From positions 115,724,838 to 115,788,837 of the forward strand of contig CM056744.1 in the NCBI GenBank assembly GCA_029851415.1: a stretch of 64,000 nucleotides of DNA, written 5' to 3'. The notes beneath the pieces were generated by a model. It was not told the DNA's origin and ran no database searches. It was given only the letters and a program-made list of their open reading frames with translations. Below, piece by piece: positions 52,339 to 62,779 of this stretch (its first letter is position 1; each line of letters opens with the position of its first letter). This DNA comes from Eretmocerus hayati (lineage: Eukaryota; Arthropoda; Insecta; Hymenoptera; Aphelinidae). A program made the translations under genes and the position numbers.

Positions 52339-53436
52339 AGGCTTACTTCAGACCACTAATCTCTGCTAACGAGTACTCTTTTCCACAAACACGAGTCATT
52401 GGACCAATCATGAAGTCAATATATTCCCATCTTTCTATGCAAATCACCTGCAAATCACATCATGATTAGGCATCTAAAATCTAGAAATTAATTTCGAACT
52501 GGTTACGATCAAACTCGGACACTACCAAACTAGGGTTAACCGCGTACCAAACGAATATTCATCCCCAGTTATCAACCAAAGTCTCATCAAAATAAAATAT
52601 CTTGTAGAATTCAAAGTCACATCATGCATACCAAAATTTTTAAAACCCCTCACGCATGACCGATTGAAAAATCTTTCTCTTGGTCTCTTTTTCTCGAAGC
52701 TTCGACTTACTGCACCGACAAGATTCCTTTACACACATATACACACTTACTTGCACGCATATCGTTGGTCGCGTGGGCGTTCTCATAATAAGGAATACCT
52801 TTTCTGAGCTTATATTCTTCTCCATGTAATGCATTATACACCCTTTCTCTCATGAACCGCCGACCAACCGACCGACCGACACAGCCGTGAGCGTGTTAAA
52901 TTTGTACTCTCCTCATATATGTGAGTATAACGTGCGTACAATCCTCTCTCCTTTTTCATTCTTACTTGCCAACTTCTTCTATCTTACATACTGCACTTCA
53001 GAATACATATGAGTAAGGAAACCCTGGCTTATATAAGTACAAAGTGCGTACATGGGACACCGAGTAATACTCATTGTGACCCGTGAATATATGTACTTGG
53101 TGATACCTCTACCACGTATATGCGTACAACCTCCTCTTCTTAATCTTTTCTTCTGCGTTTTTTCGATTTTTCTTTTCATTTTGCAATCCTGGAGGCAAAT
53201 GGGTGGTAGAGGTCATCAGATCTCAAAGACGTTTCATTTTATCTCTTGTGGATTGGTTCTTGGGCATGGATTTGATCTTTCGAACGAGTTGATTGTGTCG
53301 ATGTTTCAGTCGTGAATTGGGTAACAGAAGTATTTGAGAAAGATTAATCTTCTGATTTCAAATCATTTTCTTGAATTTCGAAAATACTCCAAGTTAACTA
53401 AGCTTGATCTTAAGCAAGAAAAAAATTTGTCATAAA

Positions 53437-53841
53437 ATGCACGTGGCTACTGAAGCTGGCCCACCTACCGCATCTTGGACAGGAACTGTCTCAAATTATG
53501 ATGTTCCTATTTATCTGCATAGTTCTTTCCTGAAACTCACAAATGTCAAGAAATGTCTTTTATGTAGAAAACAGTTAATTTTAGGCTATTTTGCTGAAAT
53601 TTCATCGAATGTTAATTCTGAATTAGAAGTTGGAATAAATTACAAGATGAACCACTGCGTGGCAACATCGCCAAAATTTGACACAATTAGAAACAAAAAC
53701 ACACTGACCAGATCCATAATTCTGCAGTTCCAAGAATTGAATGAGTTTTTGGTGAAAATTGGATCATTAGGCTCTAAGTCTTACGAAATCAATTGTGTTT
53801 TATTCAATTCAAAAATCGGATTAAACCTGGAAATAGGATGA
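53437..53841 (+). CDS. Uncharacterised ORF (134 codons), doubtful
   Basis: A frame starting at ATG (MHVATEAGPP...) runs to TGA at 53841. It mixes polar and hydrophobic residues, has a CLLCRK cysteine pair near its first third and two further cysteines, and no signal peptide, membrane segment or family motif that I recognise. Codon choice does not look like simple repeat. There is no obvious promoter or splice signal, and nothing in the neighbourhood suggests a function. It could equally be a chance frame or one exon of a larger gene. Confidence 0.2.
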   Translation: MHVATEAGPPTASWTGTVSNYDVPIYLHSSFLKLTNVKKCLLCRKQLILGYFAEISSNVNSELEVGINYKMNHCVATSPKFDTIRNKNTLTRSIILQFQELNEFLVKIGSLGSKSYEINCVLFNSKIGLNLEIG

Positions 53842-55234
53842 ATTACGTTGAGAGTTTCAGTTTTGTCGAAATAGGAACTTGAGTAATGAGCAGGCCTCAA
53901 TTGGTATGGGTACCTTTTGATCATCAATTTTGATGGAAGTAGTTTGGCATCATTTAATTTTGAACTTTTGTATGTTTCAGGTATCTTCAACAATTTTCGT
54001 GAAATCTGGCCATTTTTCTCCTGATCAATCAAAACGTCGCCCTGTCTCGAATCTAGCTATCCATACGATAAAGGTAAGAGAACTTCCTCAAGTCTCGAAA
54101 CAATATCATAAATTACGATAATCTCACCAACACACCTACACTCCAGCTGCGGTACAAACCATTGACCAGTGAATGAATAGTTCATCCATCAGAGATCTTA
54201 AACTATGTAAAATATCCATGTTTTGAGATAAAATTCAAAGAGACTCGATTTTTCCACGTCATATCTCAATCTTCTCATATGACACGTAACACACTCTACG
54301 AGAGATTGAAACATGTTGTTTGTATGATACTACTTGGATGCGTGGGTGTCCTCAACTTCCTGCAGTTGTCAGATGCGGGTCGTACATTTGTAGAATATGT
54401 TATGCTCGCTTCTATACTGAAGATATAGAATGAGCAAACGGCTTAGGACTTATGAACTCTGTGATATCTATGAAGTTTTGAGTTTCATTCGCTGAATGTA
54501 AAGTTGCCAAAACCATCATTTCTCATTCAGCAATGAATTCTATGTGAGATTAGCTTCAACAAATTCCTCTACGTCCAAACCTTCCTACGAATTTTCTATA
54601 CTTGATCTCTTATGAAAATAAAATATAATTCTAGATATGAGTTTATAGGTTAAAGGGTCTTTCGAGTTGCTCTCAAGAATCTCACTGCTAACGTTGCACC
54701 CCATAAACTTTCAATCCGATGATCGGATGAGTAACTTTTTCCAATGCTTCAAGAGCATGAATCGCTCGTTTCCACGCGTGAGTTGTAGTAACTCGAGCAG
54801 CTTAACTGAGCTTAATTTATTAATTTCTCATCTCGAGAAAGCGTGCAACTTCGAAGCTTACCAAGCTCTTTGCGTGAGCTTTCAAAAAAAAGGTAATACG
54901 GCTTTCACGGTACACGCGAACTCATAATTAATAATTTTCCCTCTAATTACTCAACATCCACTCGTTTTATGACCATAAAAAATGAGAAATTTGCCAAGTA
55001 TGGGCTCATCAAATTAGATGTTCAAAGTGTACACATTAATAATGAACTGAAATTCTATGGGATGGGATACTTTCTCTCTAGAGTTGAGCTTTCATTTCTC
55101 AATGCAAAGAGCTCAAATTATATTTTGGAAGTGTTTTCTGGGAAACGGTAATTCTGATTCACATCTTCGATAGAAAAATCCGAACTTCTCTTATTCTCAT
55201 TGGAGCAGTATCTCATGTTAGGCTACTCAAGGGT
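53842..55234. other. Non-coding stretch, no supported feature
   Basis: AT-rich with short open frames only. No repeat or RNA gene seen. Confidence 0.5.
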
Positions 55235-55246
55235 AAAATGACTTTT

Positions 55247-55665
55247 TCGTTAGGACGTTAGTTTTTTGAAACTGAAATTGTAACAAATTGAGCAATGAAT
55301 ATCCATTACCTGCCTATTGTGATTCGATAATACCAGGTTGATTTTCACATCAACAAGTACCTGAAGTGTACCAGGTACTTGTTGATGCACTCCTGCAGAA
55401 GGTGCACAGAGCTCATGTGTGCAGGCTGGATTCTCTATAGTGGAGACGAGAAATCCATCTCCGACACTTCTTTTTTTATTGAGGCGGAGTATTCGAAAGA
55501 TGAATTTTACATCTCCACTTGACCTACAGTTCAAGGTGGATTCCAAACCACCGAAACCACGGTAAAGGCACTTGAAAACATTTTCAGTGGTACCGGTACT
55601 GGGGATGAAACCCACGACCTTTCGATTGAATTGCGAGAGCTCTAACCTCGCTGCCACCGCGGCTA
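55247..55665 (-). mobile_element. tRNA-derived SINE (~419 bp) with target-site duplications
   Basis: The 12-bp direct repeat AAAATGACTTTT at 55235-55246 and 55666-55677 flanks the element exactly. Read on the minus strand it starts TAGCCGCGGTGGCAGCGAGG, an A-box-like stretch, and about 45 bp later has GGGTTTCATCCCC, close to a B box. These are the two internal RNA polymerase III promoter elements. A hairpin built on CAAGTACCTG lies at about 55350-55388. The 3' part ends AAACTAACGTCCTAACG without a long A tail. The 135-codon minus-strand frame here is a by-product of the SINE. Confidence 0.8.
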
Positions 55666-55677
55666 AAAATGACTTTT

Positions 55678-56432
55678 AAAAACTTGACTTCTAAAAATAA
55701 CTTACACTCATCTTTGAGCCACTGACTCTGAATTCGTTTCCAAAATCGCTCTATCACGTGACACCTCCAAAAAATTAGGTGTCAAAAGTGGAGAAAATGT
55801 TAGTTTTGCTCTTTGCGAGGGCTATCTGTTATGACGATGGTTATTGGAATCCTGCGAGGCTTATCCGATTATCAAAAAGAGGATCTTCAAAATGAGCCCA
55901 CGCTGATCAAAAATGATTAAGAGGTTTTCAAGATACTTTACCGGAAGAGGATCAAAAAAATCCCCAAGACTGGGCCTGCCTATATAATAAGTTTCAACAT
56001 AGCGCATTTTTCTCACCTCACCCTCCACTCTGCTATAAAGGCGGGTCCAGTCTCGGGGACTCGTTTGATTTTCTTTTGGCGATATATTTCAGAAACCTTC
56101 TGATCGATTTTCAAGTCTGTGTGCTCATTTAGACTTTTTTACTTTGATAACCGGGTAGACCTCGCAGAATGTAGATAACTATAGTAACAACAGAGATAAC
56201 ATCCCTTATAAAGAGCAAGATTGATATATTCTACAACTTTGACAACGGATTCCTCGAATATGTGACGTAATAGAGTAATTCTAAAAATGGATTTGGATTC
56301 AACGGCTCAAGGTCTAGTACGGACTATTTCCAAAAGTTGAATCACACAAAATGACTTCAAATTCATCGGGCTGTGAAAACCATACACTGCGATATTCTAA
56401 CTTGAGCTGAGATCATTTGATAAAGAGGCAAA
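55678..56432. other. Non-coding stretch upstream of the defensin-like pair
   Basis: No gene or repeat identified. I saw no kappa-B-like or other immune-response motif that I would defend. Confidence 0.5.
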
Positions 56433-56532
56433 GCCATCTATAGTCAAGTGGATCTGCTTTCTTTGATTAGTTTCTACATCGAATATCAGACAGCATCGCG
56501 ATCCTCATGAATATCAAAAATTTTGGCCTGAA
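56433..56532 (+). promoter_or_regulatory. Putative transcription start and 5' UTR of defensin-like gene 1
   Basis: This stretch aligns closely with 58133-58235 before gene 2. The most conserved core is TACATCGAATATCAG followed by CAG(C/A)ATCG(C/T)GATCCTC. In gene 2 it contains TCAGTCAG, a good match to the arthropod initiator TCAGT; in gene 1 the same site reads TCAGACAG. No TATA box sits at the right distance in either. A start site here would give a leader of about 50 bases. Confidence 0.45.
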
Positions 56533-57366
56533 ATGAATTGGGCGATATTAGCTATTTTTTTGTGGATGCCGATAATTTACTCTGTTGTGAGGTGCTTAGA
56601 CCGACGTGAGTAAGAGAGATTTCGATATATCTTTGTACATACACCCTTGAAAATTTTCATTTTTGAAAAAGAAGTATCGGGATTTTCTGGTGCAAAGAGT
56701 ATTTGTCGATGTTCTATTCCAAACACTTGCTGTCGCAAGAGCTTTAATCAAACATCAAAATGAACTCAATAATAATATTCTCAAACACCAGATTCATTTG
56801 TTCTTCTGATCCTCGTGCTTTCCTTGCATTCTAGACTCAACATCCGGTCACGGATTTCACAGTCAAATTTTGCCTCTCTAAACTCATGCCACCTGGGATA
56901 TAAGATGTGCTCCATTTTTTGTATCATGTAGTTTGTACATCTTTTGTTGGATTCAATTCCAGGATTATAAATGTTGAAAAATTGAGTGATATCAGTCATC
57001 CACAGATTCTTCATTGATGCTATGTACCAATTGCCAAAAATAAAAGAGAAAATCCTGTGGATCCTTCCATTAATTTTCTTCCTTATCTTCCACGTTGTAG
57101 CCCCTCTGCCTGACGAGCATTGCTACACAGAAGACGGAGACCCTGTTGACAGTTCACAATGTCATTACTATTGCCGAAGCGTTCGAGCAAAAAGAAGTGG
57201 CTCTTGTTACGATGGAGACTGTGCATGTAGTGATAGTGACCTAGTATCACGTGAAATTCTCAGATCCATGACTCGACAATTCATAATTATGAGACGCAAC
57301 TCTCTCAATTTTCTTCAGTGTAATTATTATTCAAGAATAGTGTCACGTCCATCAGCTCACAATTGA
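56533..57366 (+). CDS. Secreted defensin-like (CS-alpha-beta) peptide, gene 1
   Basis: Two exons: 56533-56605 and 57101-57366, with a 495-bp phase-1 intron (donor GAC|GTGAGT; acceptor TTGTAG|CCCC after a long T/C tract). They code 112 residues. Residues 1-21 form a signal peptide (MNW then a hydrophobic run), with a likely cut after VVRC. Six cysteines at 32, 45, 49, 60, 65 and 67 give C-x12-C-x3-C-x10-C-x4-C-x-C, the insect defensin pattern, with CHYYC, a GSC gamma-core and CAC. A tail of about 45 residues follows, basic and probably helical, with a seventh cysteine at 98 and the ending YYSRIV-x2-PS-x2-N. The first loop is acidic (EDGDPVD). Antimicrobial or venom roles are possible; neither is shown. 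Hydrophobic codons before 57101 are intron pyrimidine tract, not signal peptide. Confidence 0.75.
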
Positions 57367-57479
57367 ATACAAGCTAGTGACATGGTGCCCCTGCAACCTC
57401 ACCCATATGATTCGAGTTAATCGAATTAGTATTGGATTATATGTATCATGTTCAGTGACATGCGCACTAATCCGTTCAC

Positions 57480-58132
57480 TACTTTGCCTCCTTCAGGAGA
57501 CATTATCGATTCCCGATGATTCTTGATAGTTCCCTTGTAATGCATCAAAACATCTGGAAAAAATCTGAAAAATCTCTATCAGTAAAAAGAACGTATTGGA
57601 AAACTAATGAGGTCTCAATATGGAATTATACGCAAGGAAAAAGAGGAAATCGAAAATTTTTCAAAATTCCAATTTTGCCATTTTTACCGTTTAATTACCC
57701 TATAGATCTCTTTAGAAACATATTCTAACAGATTCTAATAGGATTTTTGATACCAGGGGCAATTTTGTAGGATCTGCATGATTTGATCATCAAAAGGAAT
57801 ATCGGCAGAAAATTGGCGACCCGGACCCCGTGGACCCCCTTGTTAGTTAACACTCATCCCGAGATCTTTCTCTTTTGATGCGTGCACGAGTCATACGTTT
57901 CCATCAATTATGTACAAAAATTCCAAGATTCTCACTCAAAAATTTCCAGGTGAAATTCAGCCTTCTGTTTTATCTTAAAGCATGAACAGTTTCAATCACT
58001 GCTTACAGAGCTATTGTATCCACTTCATTGGAATATTCTCTCTTCAACTTCGTAAGTAGGAAGAGACAGTCATCATCATGATTCATCGCGACGTAGTTAT
58101 ACGAGTTGAATTCATCAGTTGAGAGACAGAAT
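57480..58132. other. Spacer between the two defensin-like genes, with a MITE end
   Basis: Homology of the duplicated units stops near 57475. Positions 57820-57860 (GGCGACCCGG...GTGGACCCCCTTGTTAG) resemble the right end of MITE family A at 3558-3594. The matching left end was not found. I see no AATAAA signal between the gene 1 stop and this point. Confidence 0.5.
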
Positions 58133-58235
58133 TGTATAGTCGAATTGATTTGCTTTACTTGATGAGTTTTTACATCGAATATCAGTCAGAATCGTGATCC
58201 TCGTGAATTTAGTTTTCCAAGAGTCTTGGCCCGAA
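58133..58235 (+). promoter_or_regulatory. Putative transcription start and 5' UTR of defensin-like gene 2
   Basis: Counterpart of 56433-56532. The conserved core is TACATCGAATATCAGTCAG at about 58167-58185, with an initiator-like TCAGT. About 50 bases separate it from the ATG at 58236. Confidence 0.45.
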
Positions 58236-59023
58236 ATGAATAGGGTGATATTGGCTATTTTTCTGTGGATTTTAATATTTTGCTGTGTTGTAAAAAGTTT
58301 AGAACAACGTAAGTAATAGAGATTCTCATATTTCTTCACACAAACACCTGTGATTACTTTCATTTTCAGATGAGAAGTAGTAAGTCTTCTTGAAGCAGGG
58401 AACGTTTGTCGAATATCACACGGTACTATCACGAAATTTCGTTGACGCAAGGGCTTTGATCGAATTCGAAAATAGGCACTCCAAAATATTCTAGAATACC
58501 AAATTAATTTGTTTCCTTGGTAATCGTGTTTTCCTTTCATTCTAGACTCAATACCCCGTCACGAATATCAAAACTAAATTTTTGCCTCTCCATACTCATG
58601 TCAACTGGAATATGAGATATACTTCATGTTCTTGTATCATGTGAATTATTTACGATTTCATTATTGATGATGTCTAACGATTGCCAGAATTGATTGAAGA
58701 AAAGATTTCTGTGGAGAATTTCATTAATTTATTTTCTTCTTATCTTCCACTTTGTAGCCCCACTACCAGATGGGTATTGCGTAACAGATGACGCAGACCC
58801 AGTTAACGATTCAAAGTGTGAATCCTATTGCAAGAACATCCGAGGCAAGAGAGGTGGCTTTTGTTACGAAGAAAAATGTGTATGTGATGAGGATGACGAT
58901 ATATCCCGTGAAAATCTCAGACTCATGTCTCGACTTGCATTAGAAATACGACGCAGCTCCGTTCATTCTCTTCAGTGTCTCTATTATTCAAGGATTGTGC
59001 CAGGTCCATCAGATTACAATTAA
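58236..59023 (+). CDS. Secreted defensin-like (CS-alpha-beta) peptide, gene 2
   Basis: A tandem paralogue of gene 1. Exons 58236-58308 and 58758-59023 are parted by a 449-bp phase-1 intron (donor AAC|GTAAGT; acceptor TTTGTAG|CCCC). The exon lengths (73 and 266 bp) and product (112 residues) are identical to gene 1. The signal peptide starts MNRVILAIFLW and is likely cut after VVKS. All seven cysteines are kept: CESYC, GFC gamma-core, CVC, and LQC in the tail. About 59 of 112 residues match gene 1 by hand count. The piece after CVC is very acidic (DEDDD). An unspliced reading would lack an ATG and meet a TGA at 58691-58693, which supports the two-exon model. The 3' flanks also align for about 100 bp (GGTGCCCCT-CAACCTCACC). 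Confidence 0.75.
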
Positions 59024-59240
59024 ATGCAAACTAGAGACTCGGTGCCCCTACAACCTCACCACGTATGAGTAAAGCCAATCTTATTAGTATTGAGTTAGAT
59101 GTATCATGCTAGGTAACTTATGCATTAGACTCGAAAAAATATTCTCAACAAGTTCTTCTTTTTTTGTGACTGTTGATTAACGTGAAAAACTCTCGAATGT
59201 TTCATGAGATTACTAGAATTTCATCATATCAAACGATTAA

Positions 59241-59465
59241 TATTTATATTATGAAAAACTGAACCCTGAAGATGTTGTGATAGGCGATGATCTCAATATC
59301 ATTTATAACACAAGATTCCGTAATGAAGGAGGAAAAACGTTATCAAAGTCAATTATTTATAGAATTCCCATAACTAACGACTACTTTATAGAACATGCCA
59401 ACATGACCGCTGCAGAAAAAAATAGATTAATTTTGCTCAAATGCCAAGTTATCTTCAGATCCTGA
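59241..59465 (+). CDS. Possible orphan exon downstream of gene 2, unidentified
   Basis: A stop-free frame from 59241 (after TAA) to TGA at 59465, 74 codons, reads like ordinary protein (LNPEDVVIGDDLN, then NMTAAEKNRLILLKC) with an N-glycosylation-type NMT. There is no ATG near its start and no clear upstream acceptor, so it could be a terminal exon or a gene relic. It does not resemble the defensin-like pair. No family is recognised. Confidence 0.2.
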   Translation, partial: YLYYEKLNPEDVVIGDDLNIIYNTRFRNEGGKTLSKSIIYRIPITNDYFIEHANMTAAEKNRLILLKCQVIFRS

Positions 59466-59713
59466 TTTGGAGATTCCATGATAGACATACTCAACCTTCT
59501 TATTTGACACAACTTAGCGCACCTTAGCCATAAGATTCACTCAATATCACAACAAAAATTGGGATAGCTCCAACCATGATTGAATGAGCTTCCATTGACT
59601 TATAAAATATCGCTATTGTCCCTTGTGAATTGCTAGGATCGAAGAAATGGATTCACCAAGATAATCATAATCGTTCATGAAGGTATGTTCGTGATTGAAA
59701 GACCCACCATTAA

Positions 59714-60260
59714 GGGGTCGTGCACAAACCATATGGTTTGCGAGGGGTGGGTGGGTGGTAATAAAAAACGCCATAATAAACCAGATGAGGTCGGTAGGTG
59801 GTCAAGCCAGAAGTCATATGGTCTGACTCTGAGTCTTCTCATCGAGAGGACTCCAAATTCTAGTTCGAACCCGAGGTTCATCATGTTTACACATATAGTG
59901 TCTAAAGTGAACAATGAAGTCTTCGGAAGCTGATCGATACAATCGTTTCTTATACGCGGCATGTTGAGAGGTGGTTTTCCTCCCAAATGGAGGGAACAAG
60001 AAGTGACAAAATCAGTAGATGAAGGTTGGGATACCCAAAATCATAAATTTAGTTGAAATCTATTCCGATGGAATCAACCCCCATAGAGTTGACCAGATTC
60101 ATCTTCTCACCATTGCTCGATTTTTGAGAAAAAATTTTTTTGGTAGACCATATGGCTTTTGGTGGTTTGGATGGGTGGTTGGTTTGAATGCCATATTAAA
60201 CCATAAGGGGGTGGGTGGGTGGTAGAAAATGGCCAAAACGAGGCCATATGGTTTGCCAAG
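59714..60260. mobile_element. GGGTGGGT-rich repeat element with a TTAA-type left end
   Basis: TTAA (59710-59713) is followed by GGGGTCGTGCACAAACC, an end seen in many insect non-autonomous elements. ACCATATGG(T/C)TTG-like blocks with GAGGGGTGGGTGGGTGGT occur near 59727-59759 and again at 60146-60260 with GGGGGTGGGTGGGTGGT. No matching right terminus was found, so the element is probably truncated or rearranged. Confidence 0.45.
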
Positions 60261-60289
60261 ATCCTTGGAACACTGAGGATCTCGCTGAG

Positions 60290-60482
60290 GATCCAGTGAA
60301 TTACCTTACTCAACCATCTGTGATGTTCAGTGAAACTGCAGTGACAAAGACTCATCCAACACCCAGAATCACTAGAGTTTCCGCCGCCCTTCCTATTGAT
60401 GACTCCGTGAAATCATCAGCCGAAGTTGATCCAAAATACAATGAAGTTCAGTGACCTCCCACTGATTGTCACGGAGACAGTA
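60290..60482. repeat. Partial CACTGA-family element (right end)
   Basis: GAAGTTCAGTGACCTCCCACTGATTGTCACGGAGACAGTA at 60443-60482 nearly repeats the right end at 8072-8110. Other CAGTGA words lie from 60295 on. A left end was not identified. Confidence 0.5.
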
Positions 60483-62607
60483 CGAGTATGCTCTGCAAAT
60501 CATCCATCAACTTTGACTCACTATTTTTGACAGAGGTTAGATATCAGAGGTTAGATACCCTCAAACTACTATTTTTGACCCTCATCCTTCAATACAGATT
60601 CCAATCGTGCGATAATACATACTCTCCCGTTCGGGACTCTCCATCAGTTGATATACCAACTGCGTCACAAATAAAAATGAATTTGATTCTACCACTGAAG
60701 GCAAATCTAGAATATAGCTCCACCAACCCTGGAATCAAATCTAACCTCAAAATCTCGCTCAAATTCAAGATTTTTTTAGCTAAAACACGATCTATGAGCT
60801 CCGACGAATGATACCACCCACTCTCACCCACGCCTAAAGGTACTACACAAGTCTCAGATATATATACGTACCTTCATAAGACTGCAGGAAAATTGTATAT
60901 AGCTGCAGAGGTTGGCTCGCGCGGCGCGTCAATTAGCCCCGTGCAGAGCTTGCGGTACGCGATAGCGTGATTTACTGCTTGCGCGTCTCTGGAGGCGCGA
61001 TATCGTTATTGATCGGCGCTTTATCGTTCGCTCATAGCATGTTTTGTACCGCCCAGGTGTATAAGTAACTCGCATTTCGTTGTTGTCGTTGTTGTAGTAG
61101 AGTATAAGTTGAGTCTAAGGTCTTCTCTTCGTATTTATAGGTTAGGTATTGTATAGTATTGTGATGGTATTCTATGTAGGGCTGTTTATCGCAGTTCGAT
61201 GACGAGGGTCGTTTCCAGTCCACCCGCGCATTGCAGAGACACTCTTATAATGTGGATGTGTTTGTATTGTTTCTGTGTGAGGAGGGAGAGGGGCAATCCT
61301 GTGCAGTTAATTGTGAGAGTGTTGCAGGGCTATGTCGAGCTCGAAAGTGAAACTCTAATTAGATCGTTCTCAAGCGTCTGGTTGATGGATCTCTTGACCT
61401 GTATCTGCAGTGTGTGGGTCTGTTTTGTGAAGATTTGCGCGTGCAAGACAGATCGTCTTCATTTGTTTGGTATCGCGTAGAGTAGTCGTGTCAGTGTCCA
61501 AAAGAAAGTGATTAGAGAAGATTTTAATTTTGAGGTAGTACTGTCGTGAATCGATTGACCTGATGGATTTTGATGAGATCATGCACATACCTAGTATTTG
61601 GCATATAAATTACTCAAATGAAATTTAAGAAGCCTAAGTTGCTTGTGGAAAGACTTCTGAGCTCCCCAACTTTTGTGATTTTAACATGTGCTCTTTTGGA
61701 GGAAGACATTCTTTTCGATTTCTCATGTTTGACCTGATGGATCTTGATAAGCTTCCATATTCTGATTGGTAATGACAGAACATAGGCCCAGAAATTTTTA
61801 CGTTGAGCCTAGTTAGTTTAGGGCTCAGCTACATGCCAATGTCGACCTTTTCTCATCGTGAGGTCACAAATATGTCACTAATAAGACAAAAATGCCCATG
61901 TTTGCGGCTTGCTCTTTTCGGTTATACAAACCATAGGCCCCTGAAATTTTGAATAGAGTAGGGTCAGACTAATATCTGTGACGGAATTTGGGCTAAATAG
62001 GTGAAGGTTCAAATACCTTGAACATTTTGAAATGTGAGGTTACAACAGTACTACCTTAACTATAAATGTAGTTTACTGCAAATATTCACTCTGATTATTT
62101 CGATGAAAGTGACATGAGTGCTGGTAAGACGTTGTGAAAATGAGATGTTTTCTGTGAAAAGTGTGATAACTATTTGACGCTCTGAGTAGGTGCGCATTGT
62201 TCCATGGAATGTAAATTTAGACCATCACATTTGACAAACTTCCATGGATTATTGGCACTGACAGTCAGTGTCCTCAAGGATCAGTCATTTTTACATGAAA
62301 TAAGCTCGGTTAAGATATGAATTTAACTCCATCAGAGGTGACACAGAAGATGAGTTCTACTCCATTGTAGTACCATGGTGCATGTTGAATCAAATAATCG
62401 ATGGCACGTATGAACATCGTGAGCAAATCGAAGAAACATATAGTCCATAAATAGCATTAGATTAAAACAGAAATTAGAAAAGGACGTTTCTATGCGAGCA
62501 GTTGATTTGTATACAAATCCATCCATTTGGAAGTATTTTGGTTTGATGAACTTTTTCTCTTGAACAAGAGTATCTCATTACAGCTGTTTGCGCTACAATA
62601 GTTATTT
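60483..62607. other. Non-coding stretch, no supported feature
   Basis: Open frames up to 107 codons without family features. A CG-rich patch at 60910-61030 has no structure I can name. Confidence 0.5.
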
Positions 62608-62727
62608 ACGATACAAGGGACCTAACAGCCTTATTATTACACGGCGTGAAGTTGGCGCCCGAGCGCTTGCGCGAGGGTGCCAATCACGCCGTGTAATAAC
62701 CAAGGCTGTTAGGTCCCGAGTATCGTA
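62608..62727. mobile_element. 120-bp hairpin MITE with GC-rich loop
   Basis: TACGATAC-AA-GGGACCTAACAGCCTT on the left pairs with AAGGCTGTTAGGTCCC-GA-GTATCGTA on the right; TTACACGGCGTGA pairs with TCACGCCGTGTAA further in. The loop contains CCGAGCGCTTGCGCGAGG. The near-perfect arms suggest a recent insertion or conversion. Confidence 0.7.
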
Positions 62728-62779
62728 CACTATTTTATAGCACCGAGTGACATAAACCCGCCCTTTCTGCGATTGATGG

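Noticed and set aside
56820..56900. Alternative acceptor CATTCTAG|ACTCAA near 56837 (and 58546) as start of exon 2
   Set aside because: Though conserved in both copies, joining exon 1 here meets a stop within 10-15 codons and leaves the cysteine-rich exon unused.
57022..57366. Single-exon reading of defensin-like gene 1 starting at ATG 57022
   Set aside because: Gene 2 cannot be read this way (no ATG, TGA at 58691), and a better signal-peptide exon with matching phase lies upstream in both copies.
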